Shown here piece by piece: positions 45,066 through 55,308 of a stretch of 64,000 nt of DNA. The stretch's first letter is position 1. Every line of letters begins with the position of its first letter. Under the pieces are notes generated by a model. It made no database searches. It had not been told where the DNA came from and saw only the letters and a program-made list of their open reading frames with translations. The translations under genes and the position numbers were made by a program. The stretch comes from Bacteroidota bacterium (GTDB lineage Bacteria; Bacteroidota; Bacteroidia; Chitinophagales; Chitinophagaceae): contig JAEZGS010000001.1 in the NCBI GenBank assembly GCA_023437225.1, positions 321,262 through 385,261 of the forward strand, written 5' to 3'.

Positions 45066-48000
45066 GTGCGCCTACTTCTTCTCCATAAATTATCACTGGT
45101 TGTCTTGGTATCGATATGCTGCTATTCGCCGCTCATGGCGCAGACGGACAGCTATGAATTCGACAGGCTTGACATCACAAATGGCTTATCAAACAACCAG
45201 GTAAACGCGATAATCAAAGACAGCAAAGGGTTTGTATGGGTTGGCACGATGAGTGGCCTCAACCGCTATGATGGATATAACTTCAAAGTGTTTCGTCATA
45301 AGATGGACGACTCTACTACGATCAATGATGATTTCGTAAGTCATATCGTTCATGGCCCCGATGACAAACTGTGGATGCTTACCAGGTATGGATGGAATAT
45401 CTACGACCCGAAGACCGAAAGGTTCAATCGCCGACCGCAGCAATGGCTAAGATCTATCGGCATCAGCGTTGATGATTTCACTACGATTGTAAAAGACCCA
45501 TTGGGTAAATTCTGGTTCGTTGCGCCTGGCACCGGCCTGTACAGATTCGATCCCGCTACCCGCACTACCGATTTTTTCAATTATCATAGTAAACTTCTTC
45601 CTCTTTATTCTAACAATGTGCCTTCCATTGCTTTTGATAAAAGCGGGAATTGTTGGTTCATTTATAGGGAAGGCATACTAGAGAAACGGGATCGTAGCGG
45701 GAAAAAATTATTACAGCGGAGTGAAGTACTAAGGGAACAAGTTAGTGTAACCAATCTGCAATATTCAATGTATGTGGACACTGACAACAATCTCTGGATT
45801 TATACCATCGGCGCTGCAAATGGCGTTTATAAATACATCACTTCAGAAAATAAATTAGTTCCGATCAATGCAAGGTTTGGTAACCCTCGTCTGAATAATA
45901 ATCTCATCAGCGGTATTGTTGAAGACGATCATGGAAACATGTGGGTCGCCACAGATCACGGCGGCATAAATGTGATCAATAAAGAAAGCAACACCATTAC
46001 GTATTTATTGAGCGACGAAGGTGACAGTAAGAGCCTTAGTCAAAACAGTGTCACAACCGTATTCAAAGATGATCTCGGAATAATCTGGGCGGGTACATAT
46101 AAAAAAGGGCTCAATCATTTTCATCAACAAAGTCATACGTTTCCCTTGTATCAGCATAAATCGTCAGTGGAAAATGGACTGATGTACAATGACGTTAATA
46201 AGTTCGTTGAAGATGCGAAAGGAAACATCTGGATTGGCACAAACGGTGGGGGCCTAATATATTTCGATAGGAAAAACAACTCCTTCAAACAATACCTGCA
46301 CGATCCTAAAGATCCCAACAGTTTGTCCAATAACGTTATCGTCAGCCTATTGATCGATCACCAACAAAAACTGTGGATCGGTACTTATTTCGGGGGCTTG
46401 AATTGCTTTGATGGCAAGCGGTTCATTCACTATAGGCATGATGATGCTGATCCGCATAGCCTCATAGATGATCGTGTTTGGGAGATCTATGAAGACAGTG
46501 AGAACAATTTGTGGGTCGGCACAATGCAGGAAGGGCTTGATCTTTTTGATCGCACCCAAAATAAGTTCATCCACCACCGGCCCGGGCCCGGTAATGCACT
46601 CAAGTCTGGCTTTATTTCATCAATCGTGGAAGACAGGCTTGGTAATCTGTGGATAGGAACAGCTATCGGCCTGGATCGTTTGGATAAAAAGACCGGACGC
46701 TTTACACATTACGAAAATATAGAAGCCAACAAGAATAGCTTAAGCCATAAAAATGTAATTGAATTGCTGGAGGACAGTCGCGGCCTGTTTTGGATCGCTA
46801 CCCGTGATGGACTTAATCTTTACAATCCCTCTACCGACGATTTTACCGTGTACCGAACAGCAGATGGACTGCCTGAAAATTCAATCGTTACGCTTCGCGA
46901 GGACGATGCAGGGAATTTGTGGTTGGGCACATTGAATGGTTTATCCAATGCAATTGTTACAGTGGGTACTGATGGAGATGTTTCATTGCGGTTCCGAAAT
47001 TACGATGAAACAGACGGTTTGCAGGGTCGCCAGTTCAATGAAAATGCCGCGCTGAAAACACGCAAAGGCGAATTGCTTTTTGGCGGTGCCAATGGATTCA
47101 ACCTCTTTCATCCCGATGGCATTCAAACTACAGCATTGAAACCGCGGCTTGCGTTTACCGATTTTCAATTGTTCAATAACAGTGTTTCCATTGGTAAACA
47201 TTATAACGGAAGAGTGCTTCTTCCCGAATCTATTTCTACTACAAGATCAGTTACTCTGAAATTCAACCAGGATGTTTTCTCTATAGAATTTGTAGCACTG
47301 AATTATCTCAATTCAGATAAGATAAAATACTCGTATAAACTCGAAGGATTCAATAAGGAGTGGCTTACTACAAATGGTAATAGCAGGAAAGCTACGTTCA
47401 CCAATCTGGATCCCGGCACCTATACGTTGCTGGTTCGCGCTTCCACTGAAGAGGAAAGCTGGATGGGGGATCCCCTGAGTTTGGAGATCAAAGTACTGCC
47501 TCCGTTCTGGCGTACTGACCTTGCTTACGTAGTATACTTTTTGCTCATTACAACATCGTTGGTAATAGGAAGAAATATGATCGTCAGGCGAGCGCAATCA
47601 AGGTTTGCCCTGGAACAGGAAAGACGCGAGGTAAATCGCCAGCATGAGTTGGATCTTTTGAAGATCAGGTTCTTTACAAATGTGAGTCATGAATTTCGGA
47701 CACCGTTATCGCTTATCATAACACCCGTGGAAAAGATGCTGAAGGAATCCTCATCATCTACAGAAAGGAAACAATTCCAGATAATACATCGAAATGCACG
47801 TCGCTTATTAAACCTGGTTAATCAGTTACTCGACTTCCGCCGAATGGAAGAACAGGAATTGAAGTTACATAAGTCGCCGGGCGATATCGTTCAGTTTACA
47901 ACTGATATTGCTGAATCTTTCCGGGATATTTCCGAAAGCAAACGAATCCATTTCACGATACAGAGTGTAGGAGAATCGGTGATCACCGACTTCGACCATG

Positions 48001-49217
48001 AAAAACTTGAACGCATACTTTTCAATCTGTTATCCAATGCATTTAAGTTCACGCCATCGGGTGGAGAAGTGAAGGTTATTGTTGAGCTCATCGAGAAAGA
48101 AGATCAAAATCTTTTCCAGGTGAAGGTCATTGATACAGGAATCGGTATCGAAAAGGACAAGCACGAAAAAATATTCGACCGGTTCTTTCAGAATGATATT
48201 CCCGGTTCTATGGTCAACCAGGGTAGCGGTATTGGTTTGTCGATAACTAAAGAGTTTGTAAGGTTACACCAGGGCGTGATCAGGGTTCAAAGCGAACCGG
48301 GCAAAGGCAGTTGCTTCACTGTTTTGTTGCCACTATCAACGATACAAATTCAATCAGTAGTGAAACCCGTCCTTGAAACGGCGTTTGAAACACTTAGCAG
48401 CAACACCCATTCACGGGACAATCAAACCTCAGTTGAACCTGCCAAAGGGAAAAAGAAAACCATTCTGCTTGTTGAAGACAACGACGATTTTAGGTTTTAT
48501 ATCAAGGACAACCTTAAAACTTATTATACCATCATCGAAGCGGAAAACGGTAAGGCCGGCTGGTCAAAGGCGCTTGCTGACCATCCTGACCTGGTGGTTA
48601 CTGACATCAGCATGCCGGAGATGAATGGCATCGAGCTTTGCAATAAGATCAAGAATGACAGCCGAACCTCTTTCATCCCTGTCATTTTATTAACCGCTCT
48701 CACTGGTGAGGAACAGCAATTAGCTGGACTGCAGACTGGAGCGAACGACTATATGACCAAGCCTTTCAATTTCGAGATCCTGCTCTCAAAGATCCGCAAC
48801 CTCCTGACAGAAAAGGAGCAGCTCCAAAAAACCTTTCAAAAGCAGGTCCAGGTCCAGGTCACTGATATACATCCCTCATCTGCCAGCGAGAAGTTTATGC
48901 AACAGTTATTGACCGTTGTTGAAAAGAACATTGCGAATGCAAGCTTCTCCGTCGAGGAATTAAGTAGAGAAATGTTCATGAGCCGGGTGGCTCTATACAA
49001 AAAGGTATTTGCCCATACCGGCAAAACACCTGTTGAATTCATTCGTCATGCCCGGTTGCAGCGTGCCTGCCAGTTATTGAAGAAGTCTGATATGACAATC
49101 GCCGAAGTGGCATACGAAGTTGGCTTTAATAATCCCAAAAAGTTCTCCCAGTATTTTAAAGAGGAATTTGATATTCTTCCATCTACTTACCAATTGAACC
49201 ATAAGACTGGCAATTGA
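45066..49217 (+). CDS. Hybrid two-component system regulator of the second glycan locus
   Basis: A 1383-residue one-protein signalling system. A signal peptide is followed by Reg_prop beta-propeller repeats (about 30-700; many W-(I/V)-G-T units), a Y_Y_Y domain (about 730-800) and a helix at about 818-838. The DHp domain has His875 in VSHEFRTPLS, then an ATPase domain (NLLSNAFKF, GSGIGLSITKEF). A receiver follows with Asp1180 in VTDISMPEMNG, then an AraC-type DNA-binding domain (about 1290-1383). It senses an oligosaccharide in the periplasm and activates the next genes. The start codon is GTG at 45066, the only start giving a full signal peptide. Confidence 0.96.
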   Translation: MRLLLLHKLSLVVLVSICCYSPLMAQTDSYEFDRLDITNGLSNNQVNAIIKDSKGFVWVGTMSGLNRYDGYNFKVFRHKMDDSTTINDDFVSHIVHGPDDKLWMLTRYGWNIYDPKTERFNRRPQQWLRSIGISVDDFTTIVKDPLGKFWFVAPGTGLYRFDPATRTTDFFNYHSKLLPLYSNNVPSIAFDKSGNCWFIYREGILEKRDRSGKKLLQRSEVLREQVSVTNLQYSMYVDTDNNLWIYTIGAANGVYKYITSENKLVPINARFGNPRLNNNLISGIVEDDHGNMWVATDHGGINVINKESNTITYLLSDEGDSKSLSQNSVTTVFKDDLGIIWAGTYKKGLNHFHQQSHTFPLYQHKSSVENGLMYNDVNKFVEDAKGNIWIGTNGGGLIYFDRKNNSFKQYLHDPKDPNSLSNNVIVSLLIDHQQKLWIGTYFGGLNCFDGKRFIHYRHDDADPHSLIDDRVWEIYEDSENNLWVGTMQEGLDLFDRTQNKFIHHRPGPGNALKSGFISSIVEDRLGNLWIGTAIGLDRLDKKTGRFTHYENIEANKNSLSHKNVIELLEDSRGLFWIATRDGLNLYNPSTDDFTVYRTADGLPENSIVTLREDDAGNLWLGTLNGLSNAIVTVGTDGDVSLRFRNYDETDGLQGRQFNENAALKTRKGELLFGGANGFNLFHPDGIQTTALKPRLAFTDFQLFNNSVSIGKHYNGRVLLPESISTTRSVTLKFNQDVFSIEFVALNYLNSDKIKYSYKLEGFNKEWLTTNGNSRKATFTNLDPGTYTLLVRASTEEESWMGDPLSLEIKVLPPFWRTDLAYVVYFLLITTSLVIGRNMIVRRAQSRFALEQERREVNRQHELDLLKIRFFTNVSHEFRTPLSLIITPVEKMLKESSSSTERKQFQIIHRNARRLLNLVNQLLDFRRMEEQELKLHKSPGDIVQFTTDIAESFRDISESKRIHFTIQSVGESVITDFDHEKLERILFNLLSNAFKFTPSGGEVKVIVELIEKEDQNLFQVKVIDTGIGIEKDKHEKIFDRFFQNDIPGSMVNQGSGIGLSITKEFVRLHQGVIRVQSEPGKGSCFTVLLPLSTIQIQSVVKPVLETAFETLSSNTHSRDNQTSVEPAKGKKKTILLVEDNDDFRFYIKDNLKTYYTIIEAENGKAGWSKALADHPDLVVTDISMPEMNGIELCNKIKNDSRTSFIPVILLTALTGEEQQLAGLQTGANDYMTKPFNFEILLSKIRNLLTEKEQLQKTFQKQVQVQVTDIHPSSASEKFMQQLLTVVEKNIANASFSVEELSREMFMSRVALYKKVFAHTGKTPVEFIRHARLQRACQLLKKSDMTIAEVAYEVGFNNPKKFSQYFKEEFDILPSTYQLNHKTGN

Positions 49218-49341
49218 CGCTCAGGGCGTTAAGTTCCAGGTTAACATTTGAATACCCATTCATAAACTAAGGAGTACCCTCGTTTCCAGGTAGACGGTCC
49301 ATATTTAGGGCAGGAAAAAACTCACTAAAAACGATCTTGCC
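49218..49341 (+). promoter_or_regulatory. Probable target promoter of the hybrid regulator
   Basis: This 124-base gap precedes the GH31 gene and is the natural place for the AraC-domain binding site. It contains an AAGGAGTA segment at about 49269 and AT-rich tracts, but no clean direct repeat or -7/-33 pair could be picked by eye. Confidence 0.3.
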
Positions 49342-52206
49342 ATGCGTGGACTTCGAACCTCTGCTGCCAGTATTCTGTTCATCAGTTTTTTATTATCAGG
49401 ACTTTGTTTGTTTGCTAATGTTGATAATGGGAATGTCGTTGAACAGGCTAACGGTGTTACCATTTACCCAGACCTGCGGTATTCAGGGAATACCAGGGCG
49501 GTGCGACTGCAGGTAATCAATGACAAAATAATCAGGGTTACCGCCTCTCCTGAAAAAAAGATCCCCGATCCCAAAAGCTTAATTCTGGTCCCCTTCACTT
49601 ACAGTAAGAACTGGAAACTAGTTAAGAAAAGCGATCGCGTAGAACTCAATACCCCTGCGATCAAAGCAACGGTAATGCTCTCTACCGGGGCAGTATCTTT
49701 TACGGATCTGCAGGACAGGAAACTATTAAGTGAAAGGCCTTTCAATGGCAGATCGCTGGAATCTGCCGTGTATGAAGGACAACCCTCCTACCAGGTCAGA
49801 CAGACTTTCGAAACAACAGCTGATGATGCCTATTACGGATTAGGTCAACACCAGGATGATCAATACAACTATAAGGGACAGCAGGTGTTTCTTTTTCAAA
49901 ACAATACCGAAGTAGCCATTCCCTTCCTTTTAAGCAGTAAGAACTATGGCCTGCTTTGGGATAATTATTCTATCACTTATGTAGGAGATGCACGACCACT
50001 AATTCCCTTATCCAGATTGAAGCTTTACTCAAAAGAAGGTGAGTACGGATGGCTGACGGCTTCTTACAGTAACGATCGGAACAAGCCTTCAGAAATTGCT
50101 TTCGTAAAAGCGGAGTCGGATATCAGTTATCCGTTTCTCAATGATACGAAGATGCGATTGCCTGCAGACTTCAACATACAAAACGGTGTCATCACTTGGG
50201 AGGGCTCCATAGAATCAGCATTAGCAGGAACCCACAAATTGAAATTGACATACGCAGGTTATACACGTGTGTGGATCGATGGTAAGCAACAAATGGATCA
50301 CTGGCGCCAAGCATGGAATCCCGGTTCAGCGGTGATAAATATGTCGCTCGAAGCAAATAAGAAATATCCTATCAAGATCGAATGGATACCGGACGGAGGA
50401 GAATCTTATCTGACGGTTGGATATCTTCCTCCTATACCTAAAGAAGACATTAATTCCTATACATTCTCGTCTGAAGCGGGAAAGCAGCTGGACTATTATT
50501 TTATAGCAGGAAACAACGCTGATGAGGTGATATCGGGCTACCGGAAACTAACGGGCAAAGCAACCATTGTTCCTAAATGGGCGATGGGATTCTGGCAAAG
50601 TCGCGAACGATACAAGACACAGCAGGAGCTGCTGGACGTCGTTTCAGAGTTTCGTAAGCGCAGGATACCTCTTGATAATATAGTGCTCGACTGGAGTTAC
50701 TGGAAGGAAGCCGAATGGGGCAGCCAGGAATTCGACGCATCGCGATTCCCCGATCCTGAGGGGATGATCAAAAAAGTTCACGATGCCAATGCGCAGATCA
50801 TGATCTCTGTATGGCCAAAGTTTTACGAGGGAATCCCTGAATATGATGATTTCAAAAAGAACGGATTTCTTTATCCCAGGAATGTGGCGGACAGGCAGCG
50901 GGACTGGATTGGTAAAGGATACGTTTCTACTTTCTATGATGCATTCAACGAAAACGCACGCAAGGCTTTTTGGGATCTGATACATAAGAAGCTTTACACT
51001 AAAGGCATCGATGCGTGGTGGATGGATGCCAGCGAACCCGACATATTATCCAACGTATCTCCAGAAAAGAGGAAGTCCCAAATGGTGCCATTGTCCTCAG
51101 GCATAGCTGCTGAATACTTAGGTGCATATCCACTTGAAAACGCAAAAGGAATTTATTTCGGTCAGCGTTCTGTTGACACGAATAAGCGTGTGTTCCTGTT
51201 GACGCGTTCCGGATTTGCAGGTTCGCAACATTATGGAGCAACGATATGGAGTGGAGATATTGCTTCGCGATGGGAAGACATGAAGTCGCAGATCTCTGCT
51301 GGTTTGAACTTCTCTATGTCAGGCTTACCATTTTGGACAATGGACATTGGTGGTTTCTCCGTAGAAAGAAGATATGAACGACCAAACGATGCTGACCTCG
51401 AAGAATGGAGGGAATTGAATACCAGGTGGTACCAGTTTGGAGCATTTGTTCCCTTATTCAGAGCGCACGGCCAGTTTCCTTTCCGCGAGATATACAACAT
51501 CGCACCAGAGAATCATCCGGCATATCAAAGCATGTTGTATTACAATAAACTTCGTTACCGGCTGATGCCTTATTTGTACACGCTTGCCGGCATGACCTAT
51601 CATAAAGATTATACCATCATGCGCGGACTGATCATGGATTTTCCGGATGATAGCGCTGTGAAAAACATCGGTGATCAATACATGTTCGGACCTTCTCTTT
51701 TGATCAATCCGGTATTCTCTTACAAACAACGTAACCGGGAAATGTACCTCCCGAAAGGACAGGGATGGTATGATCTGTATTCTGGAAAGTATTTGGAAGG
51801 AGGTCGCAAAATTAGCATTGACGCGCCTTACGAACGCATGCCCCTTTTTGTTAAAGAGGGTTCGATCATTCCGTTTGGCCCTGAATTGCAATACACGAAT
51901 GAACGCCCCGCGGATACTATCACTTTATTTGTCTACACAGGTAAAGATGCATCGTTTGAATTGTATGAAGATGGAGGCGATACGTATGACTATGAAAAAG
52001 GAAAGTATTCCACTATCAGATTCGATTACAGCGAAAAGAATAATACGCTCACAATTGCAGATCGCAAAGGATCATTTGAAGGGATGATCAACGATCGTGC
52101 ATTCAGGATCGTCAGAATTAGTCGCAATGCGCCTCATCCATTAAGCTTCGACACAAATCCTCCAACTACTTTATATAATGGAAAGAAGATAGTCATCAGG
52201 TTTTGA
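49342..52206 (+). CDS. GH31 alpha-xylosidase-like enzyme with PA14 insert
   Basis: A 954-residue exported glycoside hydrolase with a signal peptide (about 1-26). An N-terminal beta-sandwich is interrupted by a PA14 domain (about 260-362), then the GH31 barrel and C-terminal beta domains. The nucleophile is Asp562 in WWMDASEPD and the acid/base Asp639 in IWSGDIASRW. The stretch GFWQSRERYKTQ and IVLDWSYW, together with the PA14 insert, match the xyloglucan alpha-xylosidase branch (Cellvibrio japonicus Xyl31A type, from memory) better than alpha-glucosidases. It would remove alpha-xylose from xyloglucan oligosaccharides. It is first in the operon with SusC/SusD. Confidence 0.9.
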   Translation: MRGLRTSAASILFISFLLSGLCLFANVDNGNVVEQANGVTIYPDLRYSGNTRAVRLQVINDKIIRVTASPEKKIPDPKSLILVPFTYSKNWKLVKKSDRVELNTPAIKATVMLSTGAVSFTDLQDRKLLSERPFNGRSLESAVYEGQPSYQVRQTFETTADDAYYGLGQHQDDQYNYKGQQVFLFQNNTEVAIPFLLSSKNYGLLWDNYSITYVGDARPLIPLSRLKLYSKEGEYGWLTASYSNDRNKPSEIAFVKAESDISYPFLNDTKMRLPADFNIQNGVITWEGSIESALAGTHKLKLTYAGYTRVWIDGKQQMDHWRQAWNPGSAVINMSLEANKKYPIKIEWIPDGGESYLTVGYLPPIPKEDINSYTFSSEAGKQLDYYFIAGNNADEVISGYRKLTGKATIVPKWAMGFWQSRERYKTQQELLDVVSEFRKRRIPLDNIVLDWSYWKEAEWGSQEFDASRFPDPEGMIKKVHDANAQIMISVWPKFYEGIPEYDDFKKNGFLYPRNVADRQRDWIGKGYVSTFYDAFNENARKAFWDLIHKKLYTKGIDAWWMDASEPDILSNVSPEKRKSQMVPLSSGIAAEYLGAYPLENAKGIYFGQRSVDTNKRVFLLTRSGFAGSQHYGATIWSGDIASRWEDMKSQISAGLNFSMSGLPFWTMDIGGFSVERRYERPNDADLEEWRELNTRWYQFGAFVPLFRAHGQFPFREIYNIAPENHPAYQSMLYYNKLRYRLMPYLYTLAGMTYHKDYTIMRGLIMDFPDDSAVKNIGDQYMFGPSLLINPVFSYKQRNREMYLPKGQGWYDLYSGKYLEGGRKISIDAPYERMPLFVKEGSIIPFGPELQYTNERPADTITLFVYTGKDASFELYEDGGDTYDYEKGKYSTIRFDYSEKNNTLTIADRKGSFEGMINDRAFRIVRISRNAPHPLSFDTNPPTTLYNGKKIVIRF

Positions 52207-52222
52207 CTTTAAATGCTAACAT

Positions 52223-55200
52223 ATGCTACCAACCATCATCAAACCAGTCTTACGATTGCTGCTTTGGACAATTGTTATTGTCCTGTATTCTGGCAGTGCC
52301 TTTGCCCAGGCCAACAGGGTAAATGGAATTGTATTAAACGATCGAACCGGCGAACCTGTTGCCGGTGCAACGGTCAGTGTAAAAAATTCAAACAGGTCGC
52401 TTGCAACCGATGCAAGTGGGCGTTTTTCCATTGAAGCTGCACCCGCAGATGTGCTGGTGATCAGCTATGTGGGTTACACTACGCAGGAAGTTACCGCCGG
52501 AAATGGCAATCTATCCATACGGATGGCGGAATCAAATGCGCAGATGGAAGAAGTGGTCGTTATCGGTTATGGAGTGCAACGAAAAAAACTTGTTACCGGT
52601 GCGAACCTTTCTGTAAAGGGTGAAGACATTCAACGTCAAAACACCACCACTGCGTTGCAGGCATTGCAGGGACAGGCCGCTGGCGTCCAGATCACCACAA
52701 CCTCGGGTCGGCCGGGATCAGGAATGAACGTGGTTATACGTGGGAAAGGTACAACCGGTAATAACGCGCCGTTGTATATTGTCGATGGAGTTTACACCGG
52801 TGACATTTCTTATCTCAATCCTGCGGATATACAATCCATTGATGTTTTGAAAGATGCTGCATCAGCAGCCATCTATGGTTCGCAGGGTGCGAATGGAGTT
52901 ATTCTTGTAACTACTAAAACAGGCCGGGCCGGACAGAAACCGCAAGTGACGCTGGATGCGTTCTATGGATGGCAGAGTTCGCCGCGCAAAGCGGATCTTC
53001 TAAATGCAAGAGAGTATGCGATCATTATGAATGAAAGCGCGATCAACTCGGGCAAATCACCATTATTCACCAATGAGCAAATCGACAATCTTCCAGTAAA
53101 TACAAACTGGCTTGATGAAATGTTTGTAGAGAATGCGCCGACGCAAAACTATGTGCTCGGTGTGCAGGGCGGTGGCGGAAGCAGTGTCTATTCAACATCA
53201 TTGGGATATACATCACAAGAGGGAATCGTTGGAGGTGCAGGAGTATCGCACTTTGATCGATTTACATTCCGCATTAACTCAGAGCACAGCATATATCAGA
53301 ACAAGGTAAAGATCGGTGAACACTTAACGTTTACCTATCAACAGAATAATGGAATTGGAGTAGGCAACCAGTATAACAATTCACTGCGCGGTGCATTCAA
53401 TACAAGCCCTTTTGTTCCGATGTACGATTCACTTGGAAACTTCTTTGACAACAGCGGTTCAACCTGGAATAACGGTGAATCAAGTCCTTATGCCGAGATG
53501 ATGTTGAACAATCAGAACAGGAATAACAACCAACGATTGTTCGGCGACATCTATGTTTCGATAGAACCCATACGCGGTCTGCGTTTCCGCTCCAGCCTCG
53601 GAGTTAACGTAAGCAGTTCCGAAGGACGTTCCTTCAGGCCAACTTACAGGTTATCGATCTACTCATTCAATGACGACACATGGGTGAGCCAGTCGATGAG
53701 CCGCGGTAAGAGTTTGCAATTCGACAATTTGCTGAGTTATAATTTTGATGTAAGCGATCATAGTTTTGAAGTTCTTGCAGGAACTTCTGCGCTTAAATCA
53801 AATGGCTCCGCGATATTTGGAAGGAACCAGGATCTTGTATTTCCAGACCTGGTGCATGCATGGCTGACAAATGCAACAAATACGGAAGGTACGCTGATGA
53901 CATTGAATGGTCAGCCTTATGAAGAAACACTCGCTTCTTATTTTGGAAGGTTGCAATATAATTTCAATGAAAAATACCTGTTCAATGCAACATTCCGTGC
54001 TGACGGTTCTTCAAGGTTTGCACCGGGCAATCGTTGGGGATATTTTCCTTCGGTGTCGGCAGGATGGGTCTTATCGCGTGAACATTTTCTCGAGAATATC
54101 AGCTGGTTAACATTTTTAAAGCTACGCGCAAGCTGGGGGCGTGTTGGTAACCAGAACATACCGAATACCCAATATCTCGCACCGGTTAGTTTCAATTTTG
54201 CATCCTATCCGTTCGGAAATGCTGAGGGCATATTAACACCAGGCGCGTTTCCAAGTCGTTTAGGAAACCCAGACCTGAAATGGGAAACATCTGAACAAAC
54301 AAATGTGGGTATTGATGCAACGATCAACAAATTAAATGTTGCTTTAGACTATTACATAAAAGATACAAGAGACTGGTTACTGGTTGCGCCTGTGCTTGCT
54401 ACTGCGGGTGCTGATGCGCCTTTCATCAATGGAGGTAATGTAAGAAACACAGGTGTGGAGCTTGCATTGAATTATCGCGACAGAGCGGGGCAGTTAAACT
54501 ATTCAGTAGGCATCAATGCCGCTTATAATAAGAATAAGATTGGCAACATTCCAACTCTTGATCATATTATTCATGGCAATACCAATTCATTGTTTGATAA
54601 CTCACTCGAATTCTATCGGGCACAAAATGGTCATCCCGTTGGATACTTCTGGGGTTTGAAAACCGCGGGTCTCTTTCAGACAGAAGCAGATGTTGTAGCG
54701 CATAATAAGGGAGGGCAGGTGATTCAACCTAACGCGCAACCGGGTGATGTCCGATATGTTGATCTGAATGAAGATGGCATTATCAACGATCTTGATCGCA
54801 CGCAGATAGGCGATCCAAATCCGGACCTTACCTACGGATTCAGCATCACTGCTGACTATAAAGGTTTCGATTTCTCGTTGCTTGCCAATGGAGTCGCTGG
54901 CAATCAATTGGTACAATCCTGGCGCAATCATGCGAATGCAAAAGCAAATTACTCCGCAGCTATCCTGGATCGCTGGCATGGACCAGGCTCTTCAGATCGC
55001 ATTCCCCGGGTAACAGAGGACAATCGAAACTGGACACAATTCTCAGATTTATATATACATGATGGAGATTTTCTCCGCATCAGCAACATTACCATTGGAT
55101 ATGATCTTGCCCGTGCGATTGGTAAGAGTTATTTAAGCAAGGTACGCTTGTATGCCTCTGTTTTAAATCTCTACACTTTCACCAAATACAATGGAATGGA

Positions 55201-55300
55201 TCCGGAGATTGGCTATGGTGAAGGATTTTCTTCAGGTGTTGATCTTGGATACTATCCACGCCCGCGTACAATTATGGTTGGTGCAAACATTCGTTTCTAA
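52223..55300 (+). CDS. SusC-type TonB-dependent transporter (second locus)
   Basis: A 1025-residue SusC/RagA-family importer. The signal peptide ends SAFAQ at about 29. A carboxypeptidase-regulatory-like domain (about 32-108) follows, then EVVVIGYG, a plug with LKDAASAAIYGSQG and the C-terminal barrel. It is 16 bases after the GH31 gene and 8 before SusD. The barrel loops are unlike those of the first SusC in the window, in line with a different glycan. Confidence 0.95.
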   Translation: MLPTIIKPVLRLLLWTIVIVLYSGSAFAQANRVNGIVLNDRTGEPVAGATVSVKNSNRSLATDASGRFSIEAAPADVLVISYVGYTTQEVTAGNGNLSIRMAESNAQMEEVVVIGYGVQRKKLVTGANLSVKGEDIQRQNTTTALQALQGQAAGVQITTTSGRPGSGMNVVIRGKGTTGNNAPLYIVDGVYTGDISYLNPADIQSIDVLKDAASAAIYGSQGANGVILVTTKTGRAGQKPQVTLDAFYGWQSSPRKADLLNAREYAIIMNESAINSGKSPLFTNEQIDNLPVNTNWLDEMFVENAPTQNYVLGVQGGGGSSVYSTSLGYTSQEGIVGGAGVSHFDRFTFRINSEHSIYQNKVKIGEHLTFTYQQNNGIGVGNQYNNSLRGAFNTSPFVPMYDSLGNFFDNSGSTWNNGESSPYAEMMLNNQNRNNNQRLFGDIYVSIEPIRGLRFRSSLGVNVSSSEGRSFRPTYRLSIYSFNDDTWVSQSMSRGKSLQFDNLLSYNFDVSDHSFEVLAGTSALKSNGSAIFGRNQDLVFPDLVHAWLTNATNTEGTLMTLNGQPYEETLASYFGRLQYNFNEKYLFNATFRADGSSRFAPGNRWGYFPSVSAGWVLSREHFLENISWLTFLKLRASWGRVGNQNIPNTQYLAPVSFNFASYPFGNAEGILTPGAFPSRLGNPDLKWETSEQTNVGIDATINKLNVALDYYIKDTRDWLLVAPVLATAGADAPFINGGNVRNTGVELALNYRDRAGQLNYSVGINAAYNKNKIGNIPTLDHIIHGNTNSLFDNSLEFYRAQNGHPVGYFWGLKTAGLFQTEADVVAHNKGGQVIQPNAQPGDVRYVDLNEDGIINDLDRTQIGDPNPDLTYGFSITADYKGFDFSLLANGVAGNQLVQSWRNHANAKANYSAAILDRWHGPGSSDRIPRVTEDNRNWTQFSDLYIHDGDFLRISNITIGYDLARAIGKSYLSKVRLYASVLNLYTFTKYNGMDPEIGYGEGFSSGVDLGYYPRPRTIMVGANIRF

Positions 55301-55308
55301 CACTGAAA

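Noticed and set aside
49342..52206. GH31 enzyme called as an ordinary alpha-glucosidase
   Set aside because: The PA14 insert and the WWMDASEPD and GFWQSRERYKTQ segments fit the alpha-xylosidase branch better. The call stays tentative without a tree.
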